Source: Sulfitobacter sp. HNIBRBA3233
Lineage (GTDB): Bacteria > Pseudomonadota > Alphaproteobacteria > Rhodobacterales > Rhodobacteraceae
Assembly (NCBI RefSeq): GCF_040149665.1
Contig: NZ_JBEFLP010000009.1
Span: 1-36,924, forward strand
Length of the DNA stretch: 36,924 nucleotides
Reading direction: 5' to 3'
Shown here in pieces: positions 6,865 through 14,465 of the stretch; position 1 is the first letter of the stretch, and the number at the start of each line of letters is the position of its first letter. Under the pieces are notes generated by a model, which was not told the DNA's origin, did no database searches, and saw nothing but the letters and a program-made list of their open reading frames with translations. The position numbers and the translations under genes are program-made.

Positions 6865-7389
6865 ATGGTCACAATCCTCGATCCCACGAACGAGACGACA
6901 CCGGTCGAGCGGCAGATTTCCGCACGCGCGTCAGGCCTGTCGGGAACGCTCGGGTTGCTCGATATCAGCAAGCCGCGCGGCTCCGTGCTGCTTGATGAAC
7001 TCGAACGCCTGATCGGCGAGCGGGCACCCGATGTCACGGTGCGCCGCTACCGCAAACCGACATTCGCAAAACCCTGCCCGGATGCGCTGCGCGCGCAGAT
7101 CCGCGACGAATGCGATCTGGTGATCGAAGGTCTCGCTGACTGAGGGTCCTGTACGACGTGCAGTATGCACGACACAGTCTGGTTTGAAATCCAGGGACTC
7201 CCGTCTGTCAGCGTTGCCTCGTCCGAGTTCGATCAGGCCGCAGATGTTCAGCGCCGTGCGCTGGGGATGCAAGACGCGGCCTATGTGCTGGTGCCGCATC
7301 CCATCCAGGACGCCACCGACGACGAAATGCGCGCGAAAGCCCGCGATGCGGTCGACACGATCCTTGCCGCTCTCGTTGCCGATAGCTGA
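6865..7389 (+). CDS. UGSC-family selenoprotein (Sec encoded by TGA at 7141-7143)
   Basis: Reading TGA 7141-7143 as selenocysteine joins two open stretches in one frame into a 174-residue protein: 92 residues ending in VIEGLAD, then U93-G-S-C96-T-T-C99-S and 75 more residues to TGA 7387-7389. The tetrad Sec-Gly-Ser-Cys is the hallmark of the UGSC family, known from marine metagenomes as selenoproteins, with cysteine homologues elsewhere; its reaction is, as far as I know, undefined. The U-x-x-C pattern suggests redox chemistry like thioredoxin-fold proteins. A strong ribosome site AAAGGAGG precedes ATG 6865. A SECIS-like hairpin follows the TGA, and selA, selB, selC and selD are on the same replicon. 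The upstream neighbour carries a CxxC thioredoxin domain. Conceptual translators would split or truncate this gene. Confidence 0.93.
7149..7177 (+). promoter_or_regulatory. Bacterial SECIS-like hairpin downstream of the Sec codon
   Basis: The apical stem GTGCA (7158-7162)/TGCAC (7166-7170) closes a GTA loop, extended by C7157-G7171; a lower stem CTGT (7149-7152)/ACAG (7174-7177) lies across an internal loop. The loop G (7163) is 20 bases after the UGA, in the usual 16-37 window. The apical part resembles the E. coli fdhF element, which also has a TGCAG...TGCA core with G and U in the loop, the contacts SelB reads. It lies inside the coding sequence, as bacterial SECIS elements must. Confidence 0.8.
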
Positions 7390-7395
7390 AAAACC

Positions 7396-7425
7396 GGGGC
7401 GCGCGTGATCTCTCACGCGCGCCCC
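7396..7425. terminator. Bidirectional intrinsic terminator between convergent genes
   Basis: A perfect 13-bp stem, GGGGCGCGCGTGA (7396-7408) with TCACGCGCGCCCC (7413-7425), closes a TCTC loop six bases after the selenoprotein stop. On the + strand CTTTG follows; on the - strand GGTTTTTC follows, a better T run. It would end both the selenoprotein transcript and the leftward lipoprotein transcript. Confidence 0.85.
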
Positions 7426-7455
7426 CTTTGATGTTTGCCGGCCCTGCGGGTGCGA

Positions 7456-7677
7456 TCAGTTGCGCGCGCGGCGGCAGACGCCTGCATCGTCGCAGAACAC
7501 ACCGGCAAGCCCGCCGATGATCGCGCCGCGGTCACCGTTGCCGCCGACGACCTTGGCCGCGCCATAGCCTGCCGCGGCACCGACCAGCGCGCGCTCCATG
7601 TCGCTGTCGATGGCCGCGCCCGGTGCACAGGCAGAAAGAAGCGCCGCTGCGGCGATAAGGGAATAAACTGTTTTCAT
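7456..7677 (-). CDS. Small glycine-rich lipoprotein
   Basis: The 73-residue product starts with a lipoprotein signal (MKTVYSLIAAAALLSAC), with lipobox LSAC and Cys at 17. The mature part is alanine- and glycine-rich (ALVGAAAGYGAAKVVGG, then GAIIGGLAG), like glycine-zipper lipoproteins, and ends in CDDAGVCRRARN with two cysteines. Short lipoproteins of this pattern are common in Rhodobacteraceae and have no assigned function. AGGAGACCAAGAC precedes the ATG on the - strand. It converges on the selenoprotein gene and is isolated from the TRAP genes by a long palindrome. Confidence 0.75.
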   Translation of the reverse strand: MKTVYSLIAAAALLSACAPGAAIDSDMERALVGAAAGYGAAKVVGGNGDRGAIIGGLAGVFCDDAGVCRRARN

Positions 7678-7825
7678 GTCTTGGTCTCCTGAGGGACCGG
7701 CACGCGTCCGGTATCGTTAAGGGATGCGCCGTGGCGCGGGTGGCGTCGGGGCAAAGCGGCGGGCGGTTTCATGCGCCCCCGGTTCTGATCGCCGATGCCA
7801 TCCCTCTACGACAGCCTCGTGCAGC

Positions 7826-7889
7826 TATCCGATAACGAAAGGGGCGGGGTGGCGAACTCCCGCCACCCCGCCCCTTTCGTTATCGGATA
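7826..7889. repeat. Perfect 29-bp inverted repeat (long hairpin)
   Basis: The left arm 7826-7854 (starting TATCCGATAACGAAAGG) is fully complementary to the right arm 7861-7889, with only a 6-base loop. It lies between the TRAP dctM stop (7942) and the lipoprotein start (7677). The arms include AAAGGGGCGGGG and its complement, so transcripts from either side would form a GC-rich hairpin followed by TTTCGTTATC. It may be a strong terminator, but the length and perfection are unusual. Confidence 0.8.
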
Positions 7890-7941
7890 ACAATGCGTGG
7901 ACACTCCGCCGGGCGGGCCCGAAAACCCGCCCGGCGCATTG

Positions 7942-9258
7942 CTACTTGCCGTAGAAAACCTCCGGAAGGTACAGGGCAATCCCCGGGAACAGGATGATCA
8001 GGCCGACACCGATCAGCGTCACCACCACATAGGGAAAGACCGAGGCATAGATGTCACCCATGGTCACATCCGGCGGTGCCACCCCCTTGAGGTAGAACAG
8101 GTTGAACCCGAATGGCGGCGTCATGTAGCCGACCTCCATCATGATGATGAAAAGGATCCCGAACCAGATCGGATCGAACCCTGCCGCAGTCACCACCGGC
8201 AGGAACACCGGCAGTGTGATCAGCATGATACCGACCGGATCAAGCACCATCCCGAAGAAGAACAGCACCATCAGCATGAAGAACAGCGCCCCCCAGCGTC
8301 CGCCGGGAATCAGGGTCATGATGTCCTGGATGAGGCTCTGCGCACCGAGCGCCGTATAGGCGGTCGAAAACGCGTGGGCGGCAAAGAGGATCCACATAAC
8401 CAGTGCGGTCAGCTTCAGCGTGTCGATGGTCGCGCGATGGATCACCCGGCGGCTGAGCTGCCCGTTGATGCCGGTCGCCACCATGGCGCCGAAAACGCCG
8501 ATGGCCGCCGCTTCGGTCGGCGTGGCAAAGCCGCCGAAGATCGCGCCAAGCACGATCACCACGATCAGGATCGGCAGGATCACGGCCTTCAGCGACCGCA
8601 GCTTCTGGTTCCAGTTCGCCCGCTCCTCTTTCGGCAGTGCGGGTCCGAGATGCGGCTGCAACCAGCAGCGCACGCCGATGTAGATCGACACGAGGATGAA
8701 CAGCGTCAGTCCCGGCCCGATACCGGCGGCGAACAGGCGCCCGACCGACACTTCGGTCAGCAGCGAATAGAGAACCATCAGGATCGACGGCGGAATCAGG
8801 ATCCCCCAGCCGCCCCCGGCGTTGATGGCCCCCAGCGCCAGCTTCTTGTCGTACCCCCGCTCCAGCATCTTGGGCAGGGCGATGGTGCCCATCGTCACGA
8901 CGGCGGCCCCCGAAATACCGGACATGGCGGCGAAAATCACGCAGATCAGGACCGTCCCAATGGCCAGGCCGCCGCGCAGGCCGCCCCACCATTGGTGCAT
9001 CATGTCGTAGAGGTCATTCGCAACCCCCGACTTCTCAAGCAGGATCGCCATGAACACGAACAGCGGAATGGCCATCAACGTCGGCGATTGCATCGTCTCC
9101 CACATCTTGGAGGCCAGCAGGTAAAACCCGATCGGCCCCATTTCGAAATAGAGAAACACCACCGACACGCCGCCCAGAACGAAGGCCAGCGGCGTGCCCA
9201 GCATCAGGAAGACCAGAAGGCTTCCGAAGAACAGGATCGTCAGTAGTTCGACGCTCAT
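7942..9258 (-). CDS. dctM: TRAP transporter large permease (DctM family), system 1
   Basis: The 438-residue protein is the large membrane subunit of a tripartite ATP-independent periplasmic transporter, which drives organic-anion uptake with an ion gradient. It shows many hydrophobic helices, the family segment FGSLLVFLMLGTPLAFVLGG at the start, AAMSGISGAAVVTMGTIALP, GGGWGILIPPSILMVLYSL and PPFGFNLFYLKGVAP near the end. Its start overlaps the dctQ stop by four bases (9255-9258). It is the last gene of the leftward run dctP-dctQ-dctM. The substrate cannot be read from sequence; the binding protein resembles those of the group annotated for mannitol or chloroaromatic compounds. Confidence 0.93.
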   Translation of the reverse strand: MSVELLTILFFGSLLVFLMLGTPLAFVLGGVSVVFLYFEMGPIGFYLLASKMWETMQSPTLMAIPLFVFMAILLEKSGVANDLYDMMHQWWGGLRGGLAIGTVLICVIFAAMSGISGAAVVTMGTIALPKMLERGYDKKLALGAINAGGGWGILIPPSILMVLYSLLTEVSVGRLFAAGIGPGLTLFILVSIYIGVRCWLQPHLGPALPKEERANWNQKLRSLKAVILPILIVVIVLGAIFGGFATPTEAAAIGVFGAMVATGINGQLSRRVIHRATIDTLKLTALVMWILFAAHAFSTAYTALGAQSLIQDIMTLIPGGRWGALFFMLMVLFFFGMVLDPVGIMLITLPVFLPVVTAAGFDPIWFGILFIIMMEVGYMTPPFGFNLFYLKGVAPPDVTMGDIYASVFPYVVVTLIGVGLIILFPGIALYLPEVFYGK

Positions 9259-9821
9259 CTTTGCATCTCCTGCGCGTTTTCCTCGGTCTCGTCCGGGTCA
9301 CCGGGCTTGCCGAAAATATCATCGGGAACGGGCAGGCCGCGCAGCACGCGGATATCGGCCCAAAGCCGCACAACCCCCTGCAACAAAAGCAGGATCGCGG
9401 CGACGGGGATCAGGGCCTTGGTCGGCCACAGGGGCGCTTTCCAGACCGAGTTCGAACGCTCCATGTCCTCGATCGCGTCCGAAGCGATGTCCCACCCCTG
9501 CCAGAGCAGGACACCCACGAACAGCAGGAACAGAGGCCATGTCAGCACGTCCAGCAAAGATCGCTGCCGCCGCCGCAGGCGCCCGTAGAAAATATCGACG
9601 TTCACATGGCCGCGTTCGGCCAGCAGATAGCCACCGCCGATGATCGCATAGGCGCCGAAGATCAGCGTCGCCAGTTCGGCGGTCCAGATCGTGGGGCTGC
9701 CGACGAGATAGCGCATGACGACATCGGCCAGCAGAAGGGCGAAGATGACGAGCACCGCAAGCGATACCCATCGCCCGATAAAACGGTTAACGCGCGTGAC
9801 GGCGCGGGCGAATTGCAACAT
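9255..9821 (-). CDS. dctQ: TRAP transporter small permease (DctQ family), system 1
   Basis: The 188-residue protein has four predicted membrane helices typical of DctQ: VSLAVLVIFALLLADVVMRY, ATLIFGAYAIIGGGYLLAER, TWPLFLLFVGVLLWQGWDIA and LIPVAAILLLLQGVVRLWAD. The GHVNVDIFYGRL segment after helix 2 is characteristic. The C-terminal tail is hydrophilic and acidic (DDIFGKPGDPDETEENAQ). It overlaps dctM by four bases and is separated from dctP by 91 bases holding a hairpin. Together with DctM it forms the membrane unit that accepts substrate from DctP. Confidence 0.9.
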   Translation of the reverse strand: MLQFARAVTRVNRFIGRWVSLAVLVIFALLLADVVMRYLVGSPTIWTAELATLIFGAYAIIGGGYLLAERGHVNVDIFYGRLRRRQRSLLDVLTWPLFLLFVGVLLWQGWDIASDAIEDMERSNSVWKAPLWPTKALIPVAAILLLLQGVVRLWADIRVLRGLPVPDDIFGKPGDPDETEENAQEMQR

Positions 9822-9869
9822 GCCGCGTACCTCCTTGAAAAAGGGAATGGGACCGTAAAGACGAAAAGA

Positions 9870-9895
9870 CGGGCAGCCCCGTCAGGGGCTGCCCG
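9870..9895. terminator. Hairpin between dctP and dctQ
   Basis: The 11-bp perfect stem CGGGCAGCCCC (9870-9880)/GGGGCTGCCCG (9885-9895) closes a GTCA loop 17 bases beyond the dctP stop. No long T run follows on the - strand (TCTTTTCG). Such hairpins after binding-protein genes usually cause partial termination or protect the upstream mRNA, giving more binding protein than permease. Confidence 0.7.
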
Positions 9896-9912
9896 CCAAT
9901 CGAACACCGGGC

Positions 9913-10950
9913 TTAGACGTAGCCCATGTCCTTCATCAGTGTCCGGTAGACGTCGGCAGCCTTGGCCGCGCGCTCGCCCTTCTGGCCTTCGGTCTCGAGG
10001 ATCGTGGCCGAGGCATTGGCGAGCATTTCCAGCACGTCGTCGGGCAGCTGCACGACCTCGATGCCCTCATTCGCCACACCTTCGGACAGCGCGATCGCTT
10101 CCTTGTGCTGGTATTCCGCCGAGCGCAGGAAGAAGCGCGTGGTGATGATTTCCTCCAGCGCGGCGCGCAGGTCCTCGGGCAGCTCTTCGAGCGCATCGAT
10201 GTTCATGACGAACGCGTCCGTGGTCTGGGCCAGAACCGGCTTGTAGTGGTATTTGCACACTTCCCACAGCGACATGGATTGCGCGCCGATGGCCGCACCC
10301 CAATGCGCGCCGTCCACCACGCCCGAGCTGAGCGACTGGTAGAGTTCGGAGCCCGCGATATATTGCGGCGCGGCCCCTGCGGCGGCGAGGTAATCCAGCA
10401 TCGAACCCGAGGACCGGATCTTGAGGCCCTGGAAATCGGCGGCGGATTCGATCTTCTTCGACAGGGTCATTTCCGTCGGCAGGACCTTTTCGCACATCAG
10501 GTGCACACCGTCGGCGTTCAGTTCTTCGTTGACCAGCGCCTCGACGCCGAGGTTCTTCATCGCGTGTTCCATTTCCCACGCCTGACGCAGGGTGCCGGGG
10601 ATGCCGTAGACGAATGTCGCGGCCTCGGCCTGGTCGTTGATGTAGGACGGGCTGATCGTGCCCATCGGGACAACGCCCTTGCGCACGATGTTATAGATGT
10701 CGGGGCCCTTGGCGAATTCGCCCGCGCCCAGCAGTTCCAGTTTGAACGCGCCTTCGGTCTTTTCCTCAAGCTGCGTTGCGATCACACCGAGGCTGTCGGT
10801 GAACGAGCTCGATGCCTTTGGCCAATGCGCCTGCACGCGCCATGTGACCTGGCCCTGTGCCAGTCCGGCACCGACAAGCGCGGGTGTTGCGACGGTTGCC
10901 GCTGCGGCGCCGCGCAGCATCGTTCTGCGGTTGATGTTCGCTTTTGTCAT
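9913..10950 (-). CDS. dctP: TRAP transporter substrate-binding protein (DctP family), system 1
   Basis: The 345-residue periplasmic protein starts at ATG 10950, preceded by GGGAGAAAATC; the longer frame to 11064 adds a non-family extension. The N terminus NRRTMLRGAAAATVATPALVGAGLA looks like a twin-arginine signal. The mature part has VTWRVQAHWPKASSSF, the ligand-gripping arginine region GLKIRSSGSMLDYLAAAGA, then SGVVDGAHWGAA, all typical of the DctP/FcbT-like group. It heads the leftward transporter run and is divergent from the SelD fusion gene, with 313 bases between. Its location between the selenoprotein and selD raises the idea that its substrate relates to selenium or to the UGSC protein, which is only inference. 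Confidence 0.9.
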   Translation of the reverse strand: MTKANINRRTMLRGAAAATVATPALVGAGLAQGQVTWRVQAHWPKASSSFTDSLGVIATQLEEKTEGAFKLELLGAGEFAKGPDIYNIVRKGVVPMGTISPSYINDQAEAATFVYGIPGTLRQAWEMEHAMKNLGVEALVNEELNADGVHLMCEKVLPTEMTLSKKIESAADFQGLKIRSSGSMLDYLAAAGAAPQYIAGSELYQSLSSGVVDGAHWGAAIGAQSMSLWEVCKYHYKPVLAQTTDAFVMNIDALEELPEDLRAALEEIITTRFFLRSAEYQHKEAIALSEGVANEGIEVVQLPDDVLEMLANASATILETEGQKGERAAKAADVYRTLMKDMGYV

Positions 10951-11263
10951 GATTTTCTCCCTATGGTTTTTCAGTGTCGGCGCGCCGCTCCACCGGCGTG
11001 CCTGCCCCTTGGCGAGGGGGTAATGTCGTGCGCTGATCCTGACCTGTCTCAGGGGAATGCTCAACTAGATTATTGACGGAGCTGGCGATTTGTTTCGCAC
11101 AGCGGAATTCCGGACCGCAAAAAATGGGGCGCGGTTTCCCGCGTCGGGCCGATTGCGGGGTTTTCGCCGCGCGGGCGCTCTGCCGCGCTTATGCCTTGGA
11201 CAAACCGGGCGCGATGGGCAAAGAAAGGGGTATGACATCCCGCCCCGATATTCCGCGCGACAG
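10951..11263. other. Divergent intergenic region, dctP1 / SelD fusion
   Basis: These 313 bases should hold the promoters of both neighbours. I see a perfect 10-bp palindrome CGGAATTCCG (11103-11112) and a TTGACG hexamer at 11073-11078 without a good -10. Open frames here (for example 11073-11270) look like shadows. Part of the right side could be coding if the SelD fusion starts further upstream, since its frame is open to 11090. Confidence 0.5.
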
Positions 11264-13426
11264 ATGCTGAGCGCCGCGCCCCTGACCCGTGATCTGGTTC
11301 TGATCGGTGGTGGCCATGCCCATGCGCTGGTGCTGCGCAAATGGGGCATGGATCCGCTGCCGGGGGCGCGTCTGACGCTGATCAACCCCGGCCCGACGGC
11401 GCCCTATACGGGCATGTTGCCGGGTCATGTGGCAGGCCACTACAGTCGTGACACGCTCGAGATTGACCTGATGCGGCTCTGCCGTTTCGCGGGGGCGCGG
11501 CTGATCCTCGGCCATGCCACGGGCATCGACCGCGAGGCGCGGACGATCCAGGTCGAGGGGCGCGGCCCGGTGGCCTACGATGTCGCGTCCTTCGACATCG
11601 GGATCACGGCGGCGATGGATATCAGCGGGTTCGCCGATCATGCCGTGGGGGCCAAGCCGCTCGACCGCTACGCCCGCGCCTGGCGGGGGTTTCGCGATGC
11701 CGTGGCGGCGGGCGAGAAACCCGCGCGTGTTGCGGTGATCGGCGGTGGCGTCGCGGGGTGCGAACTGGCGATGGCGATGGCGCACGCCCTGCGCGCAGGC
11801 GGGGCCGCGCCGCAGATCACGGTGATCGAGGCGGGGCCGCAGATTTCCGGCGTGGGGGGGCGTGCGCGCGCGCGGCTGCTGCGCGCCATGGGCGATCTGG
11901 GGGTCACGGTTCTGACCGGCGCGCGCATCACGGACATCACGGGGGATGCGGTACATCTGGACGGGCAGGAGCCGGTTGCGGCGGCGCTCTGCGTGGGGGC
12001 GGCGGGCGCCTTCGCCCATGACTGGATCGCGCGGACCGGTCTGCCCCTGCACGAGGGCTTCATCGTGGTCGAACCCGACCTGCGGGTGAAGGGCTGCGAC
12101 ACCCTCTTCGCGGTGGGCGACTGTGCGCACATGCCTTTCGCGCCGCGCCCGAAGGCGGGGGTGTTCGCCGTCCGCGCCGCACCGGTGCTGCACGACAATC
12201 TGCGCGCCGCCCTGTCGGGGGGGCCGATGCGCCCGTTCCGCCCGCAAAAATCCTATCTCAAGCTGATCTCGCTGGGCGACAAATCTGCGCTCGCGGAAAA
12301 ATGGGGGCTGGCCTTTGCCGCGCCCGCACTCTGGCGCTGGAAAGACCGGATCGACCGTGCCTTCATGGACAAGCTGTCGGAGCTGCCCGCAATGGCCGCG
12401 CCCGACCTGACCGGGCCCGTCGCCGAAGGCGTGCGCGACGCAGACCAGCGCACCCCGCTCTGCGGCGGCTGCGGGGCCAAGGTGGGCGGGGGCGTGTTGC
12501 GCGCGGCACTTGCGGGCGCGACAGACGGACATCCCGACGTCGTTACCGGAACCGGGGATGATGCGGCGATCCTGCGCCAGCCCGGCGGCGGGTTTCAGGT
12601 GCTCAGCACCGATCACCTGCGCGGCTTCGTCGAGGACCCCGTGATGATGACCCGCATCGCGGCGGTGCACGCGCTTGGCGATGTCTGGGCGATGGGCGCC
12701 GCGCCGCAGACTGCGCTCTCTACGCTGATCCTGCCGCGCATGTCCGCCACCCTTCAGGACCGCACCCTGCGCGAGATCACCGATACCGCCCGCGAGGTGT
12801 TTGCCGCGGCCGGTGCCGCGCTGGTGGGCGGGCATACGACGATGGGGGCCGAGCTGACCGTGGGCTTTACGGTAACGGGCACGCGGGCCACGATGCCTGT
12901 CACCAATGCAGGCGCGCGCGCGGGCGATGTGCTGCTGCTGACCCGCCCGATCGGGACCGGCGTGATCCTTGCCGCGCATATGGCCGGGCGCGCGCCGGCG
13001 CGGGTTCTGGCCGACACGCTGGAGCGGATGGCCCGGCCGCAGGCGGGTGCTGCGCGGATCCTGTCCGGCGCGCATGCGATGACGGATGTGACGGGCTTCG
13101 GCCTTCTGGGTCATGTGCAGGCGATCTGCAGCGCCTCGGGGGTACGGGCCGAGATCACCGGCAGCGCGGTGCCGGTCTATCCCGGTGCGCGGGCGCTGTC
13201 CGATGCGGGGGTGGCGTCTTCGCTGTTGCCCGCCAATACCGCGGATGTGGCGGTGACAGGTCTGGCCGATCCGCTGCTTTTCGATCCGCAGACGGCGGGC
13301 GGGCTGCTGGCCGCAGTGGCGCCGGACCAGGCCGAGGCAGCCCTGAGCGCGCTGCGCGAAGAAGGCGAGGAGGCAGCGATCATCGGCACGCTGCGCGCGG
13401 GCGCGGGGCCGATCACCGTCAGCTGA
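11264..13426 (+). CDS. selD: Fusion of FAD-dependent oxidoreductase and selenide, water dikinase
   Basis: The 720-residue protein joins two enzymes. Residues 1-370 are a pyridine-nucleotide-disulfide oxidoreductase related to NADH dehydrogenase type II: FAD motif LVLIGGGHAHALVL at the start, NAD(P) motif VAVIGGGVAGCELA, and LFAVGDCAHM near the end. Residues 390-720 are SelD, which makes selenophosphate from selenide and ATP: LCGGCGAKVGGG holds the catalytic Cys403 and Lys406, then GTGDDAAIL, DVWAMGAAP, VGGHTTMGAE, MTDVTGFGLLGH and FDPQTAGGLL. The catalytic position is Cys, so SelD does not itself need Sec. This fusion is known in bacteria; its oxidoreductase role is unproven. Start ATG 11264 lacks a clear ribosome site. 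The end overlaps selU by eight bases, tail to tail. Confidence 0.93.
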   Translation: MLSAAPLTRDLVLIGGGHAHALVLRKWGMDPLPGARLTLINPGPTAPYTGMLPGHVAGHYSRDTLEIDLMRLCRFAGARLILGHATGIDREARTIQVEGRGPVAYDVASFDIGITAAMDISGFADHAVGAKPLDRYARAWRGFRDAVAAGEKPARVAVIGGGVAGCELAMAMAHALRAGGAAPQITVIEAGPQISGVGGRARARLLRAMGDLGVTVLTGARITDITGDAVHLDGQEPVAAALCVGAAGAFAHDWIARTGLPLHEGFIVVEPDLRVKGCDTLFAVGDCAHMPFAPRPKAGVFAVRAAPVLHDNLRAALSGGPMRPFRPQKSYLKLISLGDKSALAEKWGLAFAAPALWRWKDRIDRAFMDKLSELPAMAAPDLTGPVAEGVRDADQRTPLCGGCGAKVGGGVLRAALAGATDGHPDVVTGTGDDAAILRQPGGGFQVLSTDHLRGFVEDPVMMTRIAAVHALGDVWAMGAAPQTALSTLILPRMSATLQDRTLREITDTAREVFAAAGAALVGGHTTMGAELTVGFTVTGTRATMPVTNAGARAGDVLLLTRPIGTGVILAAHMAGRAPARVLADTLERMARPQAGAARILSGAHAMTDVTGFGLLGHVQAICSASGVRAEITGSAVPVYPGARALSDAGVASSLLPANTADVAVTGLADPLLFDPQTAGGLLAAVAPDQAEAALSALREEGEEAAIIGTLRAGAGPITVS

Positions 13427-14465
13427 AGCGGCCCACCAGCGTCCGCGCGGTCGCGGCCAGTGTGCCGGGATCCAGCGCGTCCAGCGCGATGCGCTCGGGG
13501 GTGATCTTCGCGCGGGCCTGCGATTTGGCATAGCGCGGATCGTAATGCACCTCCATCAGGGCACGGGCAACCGTGCGCCAGTCGCCCGCCGCCGCCCGCT
13601 GCTGCCAGTCCTCGATCACCGCCGCCGCGTGGTAGGGGCGCAAATCGTCGATGCGCGCCACCAGCCTGTCGCGGTCCGCGACCAGATCCGGATAGGCGTC
13701 GCCCAGAAACCCCGCGCGCGCGTCCAGCGGCGCGGAGATCTCGACCCGCGGCGCCGCGCACATCGCCGACCACAGGGCAGGGGGGATAATCCGGTCCCCG
13801 ACACGGCTGCTTTCGCTTTCGATCCACGTCATCCGCTCGGGATCGAGCGCGTCCAGCGCGGCGGCGAGGCGGGATTCAAACATCTTCTGCGCGGGCTGCT
13901 CCTCGGACACGGCCCCGAACAGCGACCCGCGATGGGCGGCCAGCTCTTCGAGGTCGATCACCTGCGCCCCGGCGTCGCGCAGATGGTGCAACAGCGCCGT
14001 CTTGCCGGTGCCTGTCCCGCCGTCCAGCAGGGTCACCCGGTGCGGCAGCTTGCCCTCGTAGAGATAGCTGTTCACCAGGCCGCGATAGCTGCGGTAGCCC
14101 CCCTTGATCAGATGCACCCGCCATCCGACCTGATCCAGAATCGTGGCGAATGCCCCCGACCGCTGGCCGCCGCGCCAGCAATAGACCAGCGGCTGCCACG
14201 CGCCGTCGTATTCCGCGAGCGGCCCCTGCAGATGCGCCGCGGCGTTGCGCGCAACCAGCGCGGCCCCGACCTTGCGGGCCAGAAACGGGCTGTGCTGCTT
14301 GTAGATGGTGCCGACCTCGGCGCGCTCCGCATCGCTCAGCACCGGCAGGTTGATCGCGCCGGGCACGTGATCTTCGGCGAACTCGGAGGGGGCGCGCACG
14401 TCGATGATCGTATCCGCGCCGGTTGCAGCGATCGACCGCAGCGATGTCAGGGAATGGGGTGTCAT
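13419..14465 (-). CDS. selU: tRNA 2-selenouridine synthase (SelU/MnmH)
   Basis: MnmH replaces sulfur by selenium at the wobble 2-thiouridine of tRNAs for Lys, Glu and Gln, using selenophosphate. The 348-residue protein has an N-terminal rhodanese domain (DTIIDVRAPSEFAEDHVPGAINLP) with catalytic Cys96 in YCWRGGQRSG, aligned with the known E. coli Cys97, and a C-terminal P-loop domain with GGTGTGKT (149-156). The start ATG 14465 begins the family sequence MTPHSLTSL; the frame to 14546 adds nothing family-like. It converges on the SelD fusion, overlapping eight bases (13419-13426). It gives the plasmid a second use for selenophosphate besides Sec. Confidence 0.95.
   Translation of the reverse strand: MTPHSLTSLRSIAATGADTIIDVRAPSEFAEDHVPGAINLPVLSDAERAEVGTIYKQHSPFLARKVGAALVARNAAAHLQGPLAEYDGAWQPLVYCWRGGQRSGAFATILDQVGWRVHLIKGGYRSYRGLVNSYLYEGKLPHRVTLLDGGTGTGKTALLHHLRDAGAQVIDLEELAAHRGSLFGAVSEEQPAQKMFESRLAAALDALDPERMTWIESESSRVGDRIIPPALWSAMCAAPRVEISAPLDARAGFLGDAYPDLVADRDRLVARIDDLRPYHAAAVIEDWQQRAAAGDWRTVARALMEVHYDPRYAKSQARAKITPERIALDALDPGTLAATARTLVGRFS

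Noticed and set aside
6865..7143. Two separate short genes, 6865-7143 and 7165-7389
   Set aside because: They are in one frame, split only by TGA 7141-7143 within a Sec-Gly-Ser-Cys motif, with a SECIS-like hairpin and the whole Sec machinery nearby. The second has no ribosome site of its own.
7897..9246. 449-residue open frame on the + strand opposite dctM1
   Set aside because: It mirrors a membrane protein gene, which yields a highly charged nonsense product.
11189..13531. 780-residue open frame on the - strand opposite the SelD fusion
   Set aside because: Same reason: low-complexity Arg/His/Gln-rich translation mirroring a clearly recognised gene.
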